Below, piece after piece: positions 1 to 7,210 of a DNA stretch of 33,042 nucleotides. The stretch is from Candidatus Avibacteroides excrementipullorum. GTDB taxonomy: Bacteria; Bacteroidota; Bacteroidia; Bacteroidales; Bacteroidaceae. Within the stretch, counting starts at the first letter, position 1; each line of letters opens with the position of its first letter. A program made the position numbers and the translations under genes. Location: contig DVIH01000095.1 in the NCBI GenBank assembly GCA_018711405.1, positions 1 to 33,042 on the forward strand. Direction: 5' to 3'. The notes beneath the pieces are model-generated. The model did not search any database, was not told the origin of the DNA, and saw only the letters and a list, made by a program, of their open reading frames with translations.

Positions 1-370
1 TGTATTGTTTTTTTATACCCCTTTCCACCTGTTTTATGTATCTGGCTTTCTCTTTTTCATCGTCTATGGTCTGGAGTATCTCGTAGGTTTCTATTATCAG
101 TCCCCTCACCGTGCGTGCTATGGGCAGAGTCTTTTTCACGTCTCTGATGAGTTTGTAGTATGCGCGCATGTCTCTTTTGTTCTTAAATTTGATAGGCGCA
201 TAGATGTACACGGTCTTCAGCCGTATGCTCGGAATCCGTTCCCCTTCATATATTTCCGTCCGCACCCTGTAGACTGTGGAGTTTGTCTCCGCAGCATCCT
301 GTGCTTTTGCGGTGCAGACGCAGAGCGTCATGGCTGCAATGATGAAAAGTGACGTTATTACGGGTCTCAT
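1..370 (-). CDS. DUF4294 family exported protein (C-terminus beyond window)
   Basis: The reading frame opens with ATG at 370 and runs leftward off the window edge, so 123 codons are visible. It begins with a cleavable signal peptide (hydrophobic residues 5-18, probable cleavage after AKA at about residue 23). The mature part contains the pattern typical of DUF4294: a short beta segment, then a basic stretch and an RAYYKL-type segment followed by a hydrophobic helix, around residues 50-95. The family is conserved in Bacteroidota and I know of no assigned function. A TACATTTG box lies only 4 bp upstream of the start, so the transcript may be almost leaderless. It is divergent from the radical SAM gene. 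The family call is fairly secure; the role is unknown. Confidence 0.8.
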   Translation of the reverse strand, partial: MRPVITSLFIIAAMTLCVCTAKAQDAAETNSTVYRVRTEIYEGERIPSIRLKTVYIYAPIKFKNKRDMRAYYKLIRDVKKTLPIARTVRGLIIETYEILQTIDDEKEKARYIKQVERGIKKQY

Positions 371-374
371 GAAA

Positions 375-382
375 CAAATGTA
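375..382 (-). promoter_or_regulatory. Bacteroidota -7 box (TACATTTG) for the DUF4294 gene
   Basis: The minus strand reads TACATTTG, matching the TAnnTTTG -7 consensus of the primary sigma factor in Bacteroidota. Only 4 bases separate it from the ATG at 370. I see no clear -33 TTTG. Confidence 0.5.
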
Positions 383-488
383 TAAGAATAAGAAATATGC
401 AGTATGCTTTCGGGGGCATTATTTATGATTATTTTTGTATGTATGAATTGTTTAAGACTGCTTTACGGTATGTTTTAAAAATTCTCCT

Positions 489-496
489 TACATTTG
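489..496 (+). promoter_or_regulatory. Bacteroidota -7 box (TACATTTG) for the radical SAM gene
   Basis: TACATTTG fits TAnnTTTG and lies 32 bases upstream of the ATG at 529, leaving a short leader of about 25-30 nt. No good -33 element is visible at 19-21 bp. Confidence 0.5.
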
Positions 497-528
497 TCAT
501 TATAAAACGACTGTAAAAACCATTTGAA

Positions 529-1305
529 ATGAGCACTGTAATATATCCTTCTCCCATCTTCGGCCCTGTGCATTCGCGCAGGCTCGGAATATCGCTCGGA
601 GTGAACCTTATGCCGGGCGACGGCAAGATATGCACGTTCGACTGCGTGTATTGCGAATGCGGACTCAACAAAGACCACATACCTCATGAGAAAAGGCCTT
701 CGAGGGCAGCGGTTGCGGAAATGCTTGAAAAGACTTTGCGCGAGAGGCACAGCCTGCATCAGCCGCTCGATGTGATAACATTTGCGGGCAACGGCGAGCC
801 TACCGCCCACCCCGATTTTCCCGGAATAATAGACGACACGGTGAGGATAAGAGATACTTATTTCCCCGAAGCCAGGATAAGCGTGCTGTCAAACTCCACG
901 TTCATACTCAAAGACGATGTGTTTGAAGCCTTGAAAAAGGTGGACAACAACATATTGAAGCTCGACACGGTGTCGGACGACTATATAAGGCTGGTCAACC
1001 GTCCTTCATGCCGGTATGACAGAGATGCACTTGTGGAGAGGATGAAACAGTTTGACGGGCATTGCATCATCCAGACCATGTTTATGAAAGGCTCGCTTGA
1101 TGGCAGGAGCGTCTGCAATCTGGGCGATGAATACGTGTCGGCATGGCTCGATACGGTGGAGAGCATAAAGCCTTCGTTGGTAATGATTTACACCATAGAC
1201 CGCGAAACTCCGTGCGCCGGTCTGGAGAAAGCTACGCATGAGGAACTCGACCGCATCGGCGAACTTGTGCGCCGCCGCAATCTGAATGTCGAAATAGCAT
1301 ACTGA
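529..1305 (+). CDS. Radical SAM protein (COG0731-like)
   Basis: This 258-residue protein carries the radical SAM cluster motif CxxxCxxC (C35, C39, C42), which should bind a [4Fe-4S] cluster and S-adenosylmethionine. The segment FAGNGEPTAHPDF near residues 85-97 is the GGE-type SAM-binding motif of the superfamily. The N-terminal sequence FGPVHSRRLGISLGVNL is typical of the small COG0731-like group annotated as wyosine-synthetase-like or 'radical SAM protein'. The true substrate is not established for bacterial members, so the wyosine label should not be taken literally. Length is normal for the group. It stands alone on the plus strand, with repeat element A starting 5 bases after its stop. 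Confidence 0.85.
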   Translation: MSTVIYPSPIFGPVHSRRLGISLGVNLMPGDGKICTFDCVYCECGLNKDHIPHEKRPSRAAVAEMLEKTLRERHSLHQPLDVITFAGNGEPTAHPDFPGIIDDTVRIRDTYFPEARISVLSNSTFILKDDVFEALKKVDNNILKLDTVSDDYIRLVNRPSCRYDRDALVERMKQFDGHCIIQTMFMKGSLDGRSVCNLGDEYVSAWLDTVESIKPSLVMIYTIDRETPCAGLEKATHEELDRIGELVRRRNLNVEIAY

Positions 1306-1310
1306 TTATA

Positions 1311-1398
1311 GCGTCCGGGGATGTGCGCCATCTTTGCCCGATACCGAGCCGATCCCGGGTGAAGATGGCGTACATCCCGGGCGATGATCGAGCCGATC
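1311..1398. repeat. 22-bp-period modular intergenic repeat, element A
   Basis: Four 14-bp words sit at 1319, 1341, 1363 and 1385, each preceded by an 8-bp linker, giving an exact 22-bp period. I name the words H (GGATGTGCGCCATC type) and S (GGATCGGCTCGGTC type). The order here is H+ S- H- S-, where minus means reverse complement. The element fills the space between two convergent genes. H+ and H- can pair as RNA or cruciform arms. Confidence 0.85.
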
Positions 1399-1431
1399 TT
1401 TTTCGCACCTGTTTTGTGTCGGCGGAAACCT

Positions 1432-1632
1432 CTACTTTTGTTTGTCCTGTTCTTTATCGTTATTGTCTTTGTCCTGTCCTTTTATGGCTATGCGGTAGTA
1501 AAAGTAGCCGGTAATATAGCCTAAGGCCAGGCCGAGTCCCACATTGCCCCATGCGCAGCCTACTCCCAAAGCCATGCCCAGACAGATGCAGGCAAACGGG
1601 CTTTGCAATATTTTCTTTGCTTCTTCTTTCAT
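1432..1632 (-). CDS. Small membrane protein (66 aa), unknown
   Basis: I do not recognise this protein. It has two glycine- and alanine-rich hydrophobic segments (about residues 12-29 and 31-50) joined by a very short turn, so it probably forms a helical hairpin in the inner membrane. The C-terminal tail is highly charged and rich in Lys, Asp and Gln. The start lies 3 bases downstream of the stop of the preceding 67-residue membrane protein, which strongly suggests a two-gene operon. The two proteins share the same layout (charged N-terminus, two small-residue helices, polar tail) and may be distant relatives or partners. The reading frame is likely real because of the clear membrane pattern and the tight coupling. 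Confidence 0.65.
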   Translation of the reverse strand: MKEEAKKILQSPFACICLGMALGVGCAWGNVGLGLALGYITGYFYYRIAIKGQDKDNNDKEQDKQK

Positions 1633-1635
1633 CGG

Positions 1636-1839
1636 TTAATGCCGGTCATTTTTGTTGTGCGAAATGTATCTGAACAGATTTATTGCTGCAACGGCTGCTG
1701 CACCGGCAAGCAATCCGCATGCGGCTCCCATCTTTATGTTTCCGCTTTTTGCGCCTATGGCAATACCGAGCATGAGTGTTGCGGCCATTATTGCTCCGTC
1801 CCACAGGCTTGGCATGAAAGTTTTCTTTTGTTTGTCCAT
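1636..1839 (-). CDS. Small membrane protein (67 aa), unknown
   Basis: Unrecognised two-helix membrane protein. Hydrophobic segments lie around residues 14-31 and 37-57, both rich in Gly and Ala, and the C-terminus is basic with several His and Asn. A start 17 codons further upstream is possible in frame, but a TACTTTTG promoter box at 1860-1867 falls inside that extension, so the ATG at 1839 (MDKQKKTF) is the better start. It is the first gene of a pair with the 66-residue protein 3 bases downstream. It lies downstream of cydB on the same strand but is separated from it by a strong hairpin and its own promoter, so a link with cytochrome bd is not shown. Confidence 0.65.
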   Translation of the reverse strand: MDKQKKTFMPSLWDGAIMAATLMLGIAIGAKSGNIKMGAACGLLAGAAAVAAINLFRYISHNKNDRH

Positions 1840-1859
1840 CGTAAATTGTTTAGCGGATG

Positions 1860-1867
1860 CAAAAGTA
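1860..1867 (-). promoter_or_regulatory. -7 box (TACTTTTG) for the small membrane protein pair
   Basis: The minus strand reads TACTTTTG, a match to TAnnTTTG, 20 bases ahead of the ATG at 1839. It also decides the start codon, because a longer frame would run through it. Confidence 0.5.
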
Positions 1868-1885
1868 ATGGAATATTCTTTAACG

Positions 1886-1920
1886 CACATCAGGCACGGC
1901 TTGAAACCGTGCCTGATGTG
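1886..1920 (-). terminator. Strong hairpin at the 3' end of the cyd operon
   Basis: A perfect 14-bp stem (arms 1886-1899 and 1907-1920) with a 7-base loop lies 19 bases after the cydB stop. The run of T that would make it a textbook intrinsic terminator is weak (GTTAAAG follows on the minus strand), so it may instead protect the mRNA 3' end. Its position still argues for the end of the operon. Confidence 0.6.
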
Positions 1921-1938
1921 TGTTTGTATATACCCGTT

Positions 1939-3090
1939 TTAATAAGTGTGTTCCTCTCTTTCCAGTTCCTCTTTTGTTATTTTCTTCCTGTCTATGGCAC
2001 GCCATGCATAGACTATGTATGCCAGCACGAACGGGATGAGTATGCTGACGTATGCCATTGTCTGAAGTGTGAATTTGCTGGAGCAGCTGTTGGCAATGGT
2101 GAGCGAGCTTTGCAGGTCGGCTGATGACGGATAGTAGGCCGTGTCGTTGTATCCGGCGCACATCATCAGCGCCATTACGGCCAGCACCGTGCCTGTGCCT
2201 GTCGGCCAAATGCCTTTCCTGTTGCCTTTCTTGAAGAGCGTAATGCCCATGCCTGCCAGCACAAGCACCACTCCTGCCAGAAAGACTGTGAGCACTGCCG
2301 GCATTTCGAGGAAGTTGTGCAGATATTTGTAGGGCTGCATGTAGATTTCCCCGTCTGCCGGATTGACTGCATACCCGTCTTTTGTCAGTATGTATGCCAG
2401 GAATGCAAGGAAAGTGACAAGAAACGCTGCCGAACTGTATGCCACAGCCTTGCGGCATTTGTCGTATATGGCTTTGTCGTCTATGTTGTTGATGAAATAC
2501 ATTGCGCCGAGCACTTGTGCCAGACATGCCACTGCTATGCCGAGCATCCAGTTCCACACGTTGCCCAACGCTTCTATGCCGTGCAGAGGGCTGCCCCATG
2601 TGCTGATGACGGGCATGAATGTATCTGTCATGTTGTCTTTGGCCACTGTGAACTCCGAGCCTGTGAAGAACGTGGCCACTGCCGCGCCTATGAGAAAAGG
2701 AGCCGCTATGCCGTTGATGATGAGAAACAGCCTGTAGCTTTTCTGTCCCAGCAGGTTGCCTTTCTTTGACTGGAACTCATAGCTCACCGCCTGAAGCACG
2801 AATGTGAACAGTATTATCATCCACAGCCAGTATGCCCCGCCGAAGCTGGTGCTGTAGAACAGCGGGAATGAGGCGAAAAACGCTCCTCCGAAAGTGACAA
2901 GCGTGGTGAATGTGAATTCCCATTTGCGTCCGGTGGAGTTGACCATCATCTTGTAGTGTTCCGGTTGCAGGCCCCTCGACATGAGCAGTGCGTTGCCTCC
3001 CTGCACGAACATGAGGAAAACGAGCAGTCCGGCCAGCAGTGATATGATGAACCACCAGTAGTGTTGCAGAAATATATATGTATTGTCCAT
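1939..3090 (-). CDS. cydB: Cytochrome bd quinol oxidase subunit II
   Basis: This is the second subunit of the terminal oxidase that reduces oxygen to water with quinol electrons in the inner membrane. The protein has 383 residues, close to the 379 of the E. coli subunit, and shows the expected eight or so hydrophobic segments. Near the N-terminus it has the FVQGGNALL-type segment, and a conserved Trp- and Phe-rich region (GRKWEFTFTTLVTFGGAFFASFPLFYS, here split for description at about residues 53-80) matches CydB. It follows cydA by 20 bases on the same strand. In anaerobic Bacteroidales this enzyme scavenges nanomolar oxygen and supports growth at trace oxygen. A strong hairpin marks the operon end. 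Confidence 0.95.
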   Translation of the reverse strand: MDNTYIFLQHYWWFIISLLAGLLVFLMFVQGGNALLMSRGLQPEHYKMMVNSTGRKWEFTFTTLVTFGGAFFASFPLFYSTSFGGAYWLWMIILFTFVLQAVSYEFQSKKGNLLGQKSYRLFLIINGIAAPFLIGAAVATFFTGSEFTVAKDNMTDTFMPVISTWGSPLHGIEALGNVWNWMLGIAVACLAQVLGAMYFINNIDDKAIYDKCRKAVAYSSAAFLVTFLAFLAYILTKDGYAVNPADGEIYMQPYKYLHNFLEMPAVLTVFLAGVVLVLAGMGITLFKKGNRKGIWPTGTGTVLAVMALMMCAGYNDTAYYPSSADLQSSLTIANSCSSKFTLQTMAYVSILIPFVLAYIVYAWRAIDRKKITKEELEREEHTY

Positions 3091-3110
3091 GATGTTTGTT
3101 TTTTATATGG

Positions 3111-4676
3111 TTAGTCTTGTTTTTGTTCGTAAGTCTCCGGGCCTTTCTTTATCTCCTTGCACATTATGGTGATGCCTGCGGCAAGCATTACGGTGAAGAG
3201 CAGCAGAAATATGAAGAAAGTGATTTTGACCGATGATGTCTCTATGCCCGATATGGCTGCTGATACAGGGAGCATGTCTTGTATGGTCCATGGTTGCCTG
3301 CCGGTTTCGGCCACAATCCAACCGGCTTGTCCGGCAATGTATCCCAGCGGGATGAGGGCCAGGGCTATGTAGTGCATCCATCTCATCTTTTCTATTTTCT
3401 TCTTCATGGCAAGGAACAGCATCACGATGAAGTAGACGATGAACAGTCCTCCGAGCATGACCATAATCCTGAAGGCATAGAAGTTGAGCGGCACGTTGGG
3501 GATGAGTTCTGCCTTATCCTTGATGTAGCCGTATCCGAAGTATGGCATGTTTTCTTCGAGCGTTGCCCTGTGCGCTTGGGCTGCGGCGGTATCGTTTTCC
3601 TTCACAGCCTTGCGGTAGGCTGCGAGCGATGCTATGGCTTCCCTGCCCTTTTCCATTTTTTCTTCTGCCGACAGGGCTTTGGTGCCGTCGGGCAATGTGT
3701 ATCCTCCCTCTATCAGATTGTTTATGCCGGGCACATATCCGTCGGCTTCCCTTGTGGCAAGCAGCGAGAGCATGCAGGGTATGTCCATCTTCAGCAGGAA
3801 CGGGTCTTCCCCGTCATCGTAGCTTTCCTTGCCGGGATTCAATATGCCTACGGCGGTCAGCCCCATGCCGTTCCCTCCTTCATAGAGGCCTTCCACAGCG
3901 GCGAGCTTCATGGGCTGGTGCTTGGCTATGTCATAGCCCGACGAGTCGCCTGTGGCGAGGGCTATGAGCGATGCCACAAGTCCGAATGCTGCCGATACCT
4001 TGATGCTGCGGAGTGCGAACCCGGTATTTTTCTTTTTGAGCAGGAAGTAGCAGCTCACTCCCGCCGCGAACAATGCTCCGAGAATCCAGCCGCTTGTCAC
4101 GGTGTGGAAAAACTTGACGACGGCTGTAGACGATGTGGCTACGGCAAAGAAATCTTGCATCTCGTTGCGCATGGTGTCGGGGTTGAACGCCATGCCCACC
4201 GGATGCTGCATCCATGCGTTTGCCACCAGTATCCACCATGCCGAGATGGTGGCTCCGAGTCCGGTGAGCCATGTGGATGCCAGGTGGAAGCCTTTGCCCA
4301 CCTTGTTCCATCCGAAAAACATGACTGCTATGAACGTGGCTTCCATGAAGAAAGCCAGTATCCCCTCTATGGCGAGCGGCGCGCCGAATATGTCGCCCAC
4401 CAGCCATGAGTAGTTGCTCCAGTTGGTGCCGAACTGGAATTCCAGTATTATGCCTGTGGCCACGCCTATTGCGAAGTTTATGCCGAAGAGTTTCATCCAG
4501 AACTTGGCAGTCTGTTTCCACTTTTCGTCGCCTGTCTTGTAATAGACCGTTTCCATGATTCCCATTATCACTGCCAGTCCCAGCGTGAGCGGCACGAATA
4601 TCCAGTGATACATTGCTGTCAGTGCGAATTGCGCCCTTGACCAGTCGATAAGCGATGTAGAAATGTTTTCAACCAT
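3111..4676 (-). CDS. cydA: Cytochrome bd quinol oxidase subunit I
   Basis: CydA holds the hemes b558, b595 and d and the quinol site. The 521-residue protein has the N-terminal SRAQFALTAMYHW signature with H24, matching the E. coli His19 heme ligand, and H192 in KFFHTVTSGW, matching His186. The quinol-binding Q-loop is followed by the family's GWIVAETGRQPW motif near residue 445, before the last two membrane helices. Length and the long loop resemble the E. coli-type enzyme. It lies between a DUF4492 gene (16-base gap) and cydB (20-base gap), a conserved three-gene arrangement in Bacteroidota. All ligands I could check are present, so the enzyme should be active. Confidence 0.97.
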   Translation of the reverse strand: MVENISTSLIDWSRAQFALTAMYHWIFVPLTLGLAVIMGIMETVYYKTGDEKWKQTAKFWMKLFGINFAIGVATGIILEFQFGTNWSNYSWLVGDIFGAPLAIEGILAFFMEATFIAVMFFGWNKVGKGFHLASTWLTGLGATISAWWILVANAWMQHPVGMAFNPDTMRNEMQDFFAVATSSTAVVKFFHTVTSGWILGALFAAGVSCYFLLKKKNTGFALRSIKVSAAFGLVASLIALATGDSSGYDIAKHQPMKLAAVEGLYEGGNGMGLTAVGILNPGKESYDDGEDPFLLKMDIPCMLSLLATREADGYVPGINNLIEGGYTLPDGTKALSAEEKMEKGREAIASLAAYRKAVKENDTAAAQAHRATLEENMPYFGYGYIKDKAELIPNVPLNFYAFRIMVMLGGLFIVYFIVMLFLAMKKKIEKMRWMHYIALALIPLGYIAGQAGWIVAETGRQPWTIQDMLPVSAAISGIETSSVKITFFIFLLLFTVMLAAGITIMCKEIKKGPETYEQKQD

Positions 4677-4692
4677 ATTTTTTACAGTTTAA

Positions 4693-4941
4693 TTAATTGT
4701 TTTCTCCGGTATTCATTCTCTCTATGAGTTCCTGTGCTATGTATTCTTTTTCGTCCATGTGCATCTTTTTGCTTTGCAGGCTTGTTGTGTCGGGGAAAAA
4801 GAACACTTTGAGTATGGCAAACATGATGAAAAGCTTTATGGCTATTATTGCCCAAAGGATTTTGCCCAGTTTCATTTCCCTGAAGCCGTCGGCATAGAAA
4901 GTGAAAATTCTTTTTGCAATGTGTTTCATCTTTTGTCTCAT
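4693..4941 (-). CDS. DUF4492 protein, small cyd-operon membrane subunit candidate
   Basis: An 82-residue protein with one membrane helix (about residues 28-49, ending in FFFPD) flanked by a basic amphipathic N-terminal part (FTFYADGFREMKLGK) and an acidic C-terminal tail. The FYxDGFRxMxxGK pattern is that of DUF4492, found directly upstream of cydA in many Bacteroidota. By position and topology it may be an accessory subunit of cytochrome bd, analogous to but unrelated in sequence to CydX, which is inference. The start could also be the Met four codons later (MKHIAKRIF). A TATCTTTG box 19 bases upstream makes either start possible. First gene of the cyd operon. Confidence 0.8.
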   Translation of the reverse strand: MRQKMKHIAKRIFTFYADGFREMKLGKILWAIIAIKLFIMFAILKVFFFPDTTSLQSKKMHMDEKEYIAQELIERMNTGENN

Positions 4942-4960
4942 TTGAATTGTGTAATCTTTA

Positions 4961-4968
4961 CAAAGATA
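4961..4968 (-). promoter_or_regulatory. -7 box (TATCTTTG) for the cyd operon
   Basis: TATCTTTG on the minus strand is a match to TAnnTTTG, 19 bases before the first possible start of the DUF4492 gene. A CTTG at 4986-4989 could be a weak -33 element. Confidence 0.55.
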
Positions 4969-5030
4969 AGGGTTTCATTTTAATACAAGGCAGCATGCAT
5001 TCTGTTTTTTTTTCAATGCTGTTTTTCGGG

Positions 5031-5126
5031 GCCGTCCGGGACCGGGCCGATCTTTGCCCGAGACCGAGCCGATACCTGACGAAGATGGCGCACATCCCGG
5101 GTGAAGATGGCGCACATCCCCGGCCG
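5031..5126. repeat. 22-bp-period modular intergenic repeat, element B
   Basis: Words begin at 5039, 5061, 5083 and 5105 with 8-bp linkers, in the order S- S- H- H-. The two H- words are identical tandem copies. One S word has a G for A change in its core. The element lies between divergent genes, upstream of both promoters. Confidence 0.85.
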
Positions 5127-5279
5127 TTGCCCTGCCCGGCCGTCTTTTCAGTCCTGTCGTCCTTCCGGAATATTTGCAATGGAAACAATTTTTCACGAAA
5201 AAGTCGGTCAGAGAAGCCTGTTTTTGTTTTTTTTGCATAAAAAATAGACTTAATAGTGTCGCTGCTATTTATAATTTAA

Positions 5280-5287
5280 TATCTTTG
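5280..5287 (+). promoter_or_regulatory. -7 box (TATCTTTG) for the TPR/OmpA-like lipoprotein
   Basis: TATCTTTG fits TAnnTTTG and lies 110 bases before the ATG at 5398, implying a leader of about 105 nt that is very AT-rich just before the start, a feature favouring strong translation in this phylum. Confidence 0.55.
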
Positions 5288-5397
5288 CCCCATATTTATC
5301 GTCGTGTATAGTCTCATGAAAGAAAATGAAACTGTATACGGGCGTTTTTTATTTTATTGGTAAAACAGATTATTATTCAACTTAAATATAATATAAG

Positions 5398-7092
5398 ATG
5401 AAAAAAGTTTATTTATCGCTGGTTACACTCATAGTGTTTGTACTGGCATCTTGTGGAAAAATGGGTGAATTGTCTCCTGAATACTTCAAGACAAATCCTG
5501 AAGTGCTCGAGGCAGTCGGTGGAAAAGTGCCTGTCACTATTACAGCTACTTTCCCTGAGAAATACATGAAGAAAAAAGCTGTAGTGGAAGTCATCCCTGT
5601 ATTGAAGTGGAACGGCGGAGAAGCTGTTGCCGCATCCAAGACATTCCAGGGCGAAAAAGTAGAAGGCAACAACACTGAAGTAGGTTACAAGGCAGGTGGC
5701 ACGTACACCATGAACGCTGTGTTCGACTATGTTCCCGAAATGGCCAAGTCTGAACTCTACCTCCGTTTCAACGCCAAAGTGGGCAAGAAAAACGTGAAGA
5801 TACCCGAAGTGAAAATAGCCGATGGCGTTATCTCTACTTCAGAACTCCTTTCTGAAGCTTTGCAGAACGCAAACACAGCTACGGGCGAAGACAAGTATCA
5901 GCGTATCCACCAGGCAAAGAAAGAAGCTCAGATCAAATTCTTGATCCAGCAGGCAAACATCCGCGCAAGCGAACTGAAGTCTGAAGGCATCAAGGAATTC
6001 AACGAACAGGTTAAGGACGTTGACGCAGACAAGAAGGGCAAAGCAATGAAGAACATTGAGATCTCAGCTTACGCTTCTCCCGATGGCGGTTTTGAACTGA
6101 ACGACAAACTGGCTGACAAACGTAAGGAAAACACAGTTTCTTACCTGAACAAAGAACTCAAGAAAGCTGAAATCGAAACTAATGTAGACGCAGGCTACAC
6201 GGCTCAGGACTGGGAAGGATTCCGCGAACTCGTTGCCGCTTCCAACATACAGGACAAAGAGCAGATATTGAACGTACTCTCCATGTATGACGATCCGGAA
6301 CAGAGAGAAGCAGCCATCAAGAACATATCTTCTGTTTACAAGACTCTTGCAGACGAAATCCTGCCCGAACTCCGTAGAGCAAGACTGACTTTGAACTATG
6401 AACTCATCGGACGTTCTGACGAGGAAATCATGGATGCATTCAAGAATGATCCTTCCGTACTCACGGTGGAAGAACTCCTCTATGCAGCTACGCTGACTGA
6501 CAACGCTGCCGAGAAAGAAGCCATCTACAGCAAGACTACACAGTTGTTCCCGAACGACTACCGCGCATACAACAATCTCGGTGAATTGGCTTACGCAAAA
6601 GCTGACTATGACACAGCCGATAAATATTTCGCTAAAGCCGCTTCCATCAAAGACGCTCCGGAAGTTAACATGAACCGCGGTCTTGTTGCCCTCGTAAACG
6701 GTGACAAGGAAAGCGCACAGGTTTACTTCGGCAAGGCTTCGGGTGCAAAAGAACTCAACGAATCGCTCGGTAACCTTTCTATCATGACAGGCGAATATGA
6801 CAAGGCTGTCAACCAGCTCGGCGATGCCAAGACCAACAGCGCAGCTCTTGCACAGATCCTCCAGAAAGATTACACTAAGGCAAAGAACACTCTCGACAAT
6901 GTGGAAAATCCTGACGCTACCACTTCTTATCTGAAAGCTGTGCTCGGCGCAAGGACCAACAACGAGACAATGGTCATCAGCAACCTGAAAGACGCGATAG
7001 CTAAAGACGCTTCTTATGCAAAACATGCTGCTACCGATATGGAATTCGCTAAATATTTCAACAACTCCGAATTCCAGGCTTTGGTAAAATAA
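5398..7092 (+). CDS. TPR-containing lipoprotein with OmpA-like segment
   Basis: A 564-residue lipoprotein: the signal peptide ends in the lipobox LASC with C19 as the lipidated cysteine. Residues about 30-140 form a beta-rich domain. Around 216-255 the sequence NIEISAYASPDGGFELNDKLADKR resembles the OmpA/MotB peptidoglycan-binding segment. Alpha-helical tetratricopeptide-like repeats cover about 355-520, clearest at AYNNLGELAYAKADYDTADKYF. Similar TPR/OmpA-like lipoproteins are abundant envelope proteins in Bacteroides and relatives. Codon use is very uniform (GAA, AAG and GCT rich), suggesting high expression. A strong terminator follows at 7126-7168. Its exact role is unknown; a structural link between outer membrane and peptidoglycan is an inference. 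Confidence 0.85.
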   Translation: MKKVYLSLVTLIVFVLASCGKMGELSPEYFKTNPEVLEAVGGKVPVTITATFPEKYMKKKAVVEVIPVLKWNGGEAVAASKTFQGEKVEGNNTEVGYKAGGTYTMNAVFDYVPEMAKSELYLRFNAKVGKKNVKIPEVKIADGVISTSELLSEALQNANTATGEDKYQRIHQAKKEAQIKFLIQQANIRASELKSEGIKEFNEQVKDVDADKKGKAMKNIEISAYASPDGGFELNDKLADKRKENTVSYLNKELKKAEIETNVDAGYTAQDWEGFRELVAASNIQDKEQILNVLSMYDDPEQREAAIKNISSVYKTLADEILPELRRARLTLNYELIGRSDEEIMDAFKNDPSVLTVEELLYAATLTDNAAEKEAIYSKTTQLFPNDYRAYNNLGELAYAKADYDTADKYFAKAASIKDAPEVNMNRGLVALVNGDKESAQVYFGKASGAKELNESLGNLSIMTGEYDKAVNQLGDAKTNSAALAQILQKDYTKAKNTLDNVENPDATTSYLKAVLGARTNNETMVISNLKDAIAKDASYAKHAATDMEFAKYFNNSEFQALVK

Positions 7093-7125
7093 TCCGATTC
7101 AAATAAATTTGGACAGATATTGCAG

Positions 7126-7168
7126 AAAGGGGTGATCCTTACAAAGGATTGCCCCTTTTCGTTTTTTC
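7126..7168 (+). terminator. Intrinsic terminator after the TPR/OmpA-like lipoprotein
   Basis: A stem of about 15 bp (7126-7140 with 7144-7158, including two wobble pairs) with a 3-base loop is followed by TTTTCGTTTTTT. It lies 33 bases after the stop codon. Confidence 0.85.
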
Positions 7169-7180
7169 ATACATTTGTCT

Positions 7181-7188
7181 TATCTTTG
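7181..7188 (+). promoter_or_regulatory. -7 box (TATCTTTG) for the thioredoxin-like lipoprotein
   Basis: TATCTTTG lies 22 bases before the ATG at 7211. An upstream in-frame ATG at 7175 would precede this box, so 7211 is preferred. Confidence 0.55.
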
Positions 7189-7210
7189 CTTCCGTAATAA
7201 CAGTATTGAT

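Larger units (their letters stand above)
4942..5397. other. Divergent intergenic region of 456 bp
   Basis: No gene is supported here. The region holds the cyd promoter on minus, repeat element B at 5031-5126, and the promoter and about 105-nt AT-rich leader of the large lipoprotein gene at 5398. Short open frames across element B are artefacts of its GC-rich repeats. Confidence 0.7.

Noticed and set aside
5-352. 115-codon plus-strand frame at the left edge
   Set aside because: It is the shadow of the DUF4294 gene on minus, which has a signal peptide and a promoter box.
3279-4409. 376-codon open frame on plus opposite cydA
   Set aside because: It lies wholly inside cydA on the other strand; cydA has all family motifs, and the plus frame has a Cys- and His-rich, unstructured composition typical of antisense shadows.
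6064-7026. 320-codon open frame on minus opposite the TPR lipoprotein
   Set aside because: Shadow of a strongly biased coding sequence; Val-, Phe- and Cys-rich composition and no promoter or domain.
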